Positions 5,164 to 5,527 of a stretch of DNA of 5,527 nt are shown piece by piece. Position numbers and translations under genes: made by a program. Positions within the stretch are counted from its first letter, which is position 1. Every line of letters starts with the position of its first letter. The DNA lies in the NCBI GenBank assembly GCA_014871545.1, contig WGSR01000110.1, positions 1-5,527 on the forward strand, read 5' to 3'. The DNA comes from Collinsella sp. GTDB lineage: Bacteria > Actinomycetota > Coriobacteriia > Coriobacteriales > Coriobacteriaceae. The notes under the pieces are model-generated. The model did not search any database and was not told where the DNA came from. It saw nothing but the letters and a program-made list of their open reading frames with translations.

Positions 5164-5198
5164 AGAAAAATCATCGGGCGTGGTCTTGGGCAAACAGT

Positions 5199-5527
5199 CT
5201 AGTTGCGCCTAAGGTGGACGACCGTTTCGCAGTGGAAGGTTTGTGGGAACAGGTCGACTGGCGTGATCTTTACGGGGGAGAAGGTGCCTTCTTCGACAAA
5301 GCGTTTGAGATCGCGCGCCAGGGTGGCCGGGTCGCAGCTCACGTAGGCGACATCGCGAGCACTCGTGCTGGCGATAAGGTTGATCGCCTCGGGGGCGAGG
5401 CCTGCGCGCGGCGGGTCGACCACCAAGACGTCGGCATCCTGGTCGGGGAACTCGCGCACCGCGTCTCCGCCAATGACGTCGACGTTATCAAGCTTGTTGA
5501 TCTCCAGGTTACGGCGTAGATCGCGCA
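5199..5527 (-). CDS. 23S rRNA (uracil-5-)-methyltransferase, RlmD/TrmA family, C-terminal part
   Basis: Only the last 108 residues and the TAG stop (5199-5201) are in the window; the frame stays open to the right edge. A GTG at 5457-5459 is an internal codon, not the start: in-frame sequence before it (RRNLEINKLDNVDVIGGDAV) continues the Rossmann-fold methyltransferase domain. Family motifs follow in order: VVDPPRAGL, then YVSCDPATLARDL with the catalytic Cys (codon 5334-5336) that attacks C6 of the target uracil, then VDLFPQTFHCETVVHL with the catalytic base Glu (codon 5226-5228). The enzyme uses S-adenosylmethionine to make 5-methyluridine in 23S rRNA. RlmD/RlmCD-type is more likely than tRNA-specific TrmA, but the specificity region and any Fe-S cysteines lie outside the window. 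The gene converges on the beta-glucoside operon, with the IS remnant between them. Confidence 0.88.
   Translation of the reverse strand, partial: RDLRRNLEINKLDNVDVIGGDAVREFPDQDADVLVVDPPRAGLAPEAINLIASTSARDVAYVSCDPATLARDLKRFVEEGTFSPVKITPVDLFPQTFHCETVVHLRRN

Noticed and set aside
5214..5519. A plus-strand 101-codon frame opposite the methyltransferase
   Set aside because: The minus strand carries the DPPR, SCDPATLARD and HCETV motifs in order. The plus-strand frame is its shadow.

Overview
The window looks like chromosomal DNA from a high-GC Gram-positive gut or oral actinobacterium, most likely of the class Coriobacteriia (Olsenella/Collinsella/Atopobiaceae type). This is an inference from three things: strongly GC-biased third codon positions in the genes, AT-rich intergenic DNA with repeats, and a gene mix of a beta-glucoside PTS, a GH1 phospho-glucosidase and degenerate IS3-family DNA. 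I could not run a search to confirm the taxon.

Layout. Positions 1-553 hold no protein gene. They contain two copies of a 52-bp element with TGTAACA/TGTTACA inverted arms, a GC-rich double stem, a TTGACA promoter candidate, a textbook Rho-independent terminator (402-436), and a strongly structured leader that can fold over the ribosome binding site of the next gene. Positions 554-1534 (+) encode a ten-helix EamA/DMT-family transporter. A 122-bp gap with overlapping GC-rich hairpins follows. Then come a complete GH1 6-phospho-beta-glucosidase (1657-3087, +) and, 31 bp on, a beta-glucoside PTS permease with IIB and IIC domains but no IIA domain (3119-4567, +). At 4704-5107 lies an internally deleted IS3-family element with recognisable imperfect terminal inverted repeats and the C-terminus of its transposase on the minus strand. 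A near-palindrome of about 51 bp (5113-5163) separates it from the 3' end of an RlmD/TrmA-family rRNA uracil methyltransferase on the minus strand (5199-5527, cut by the window edge).

How the genes work together. The permease would import and phosphorylate a beta-glucoside (cellobiose, or an aryl glucoside such as arbutin or salicin). The GH1 enzyme would split the 6-phosphate product in the cytoplasm, giving glucose 6-phosphate. IIA must come from elsewhere. No BglG/LicT-type antiterminator gene or RAT site is visible. The transporter gene has its own control region and no evident link to sugar uptake.

The two most interesting points are these. First, the transporter leader contains a terminator plus mutually exclusive pairings that involve the Shine-Dalgarno sequence, like an undescribed riboswitch or attenuator. 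Second, the relic IS carries an outward-blocking hairpin at each end. These look like convergent terminators and now sit exactly between two convergent transcription units.
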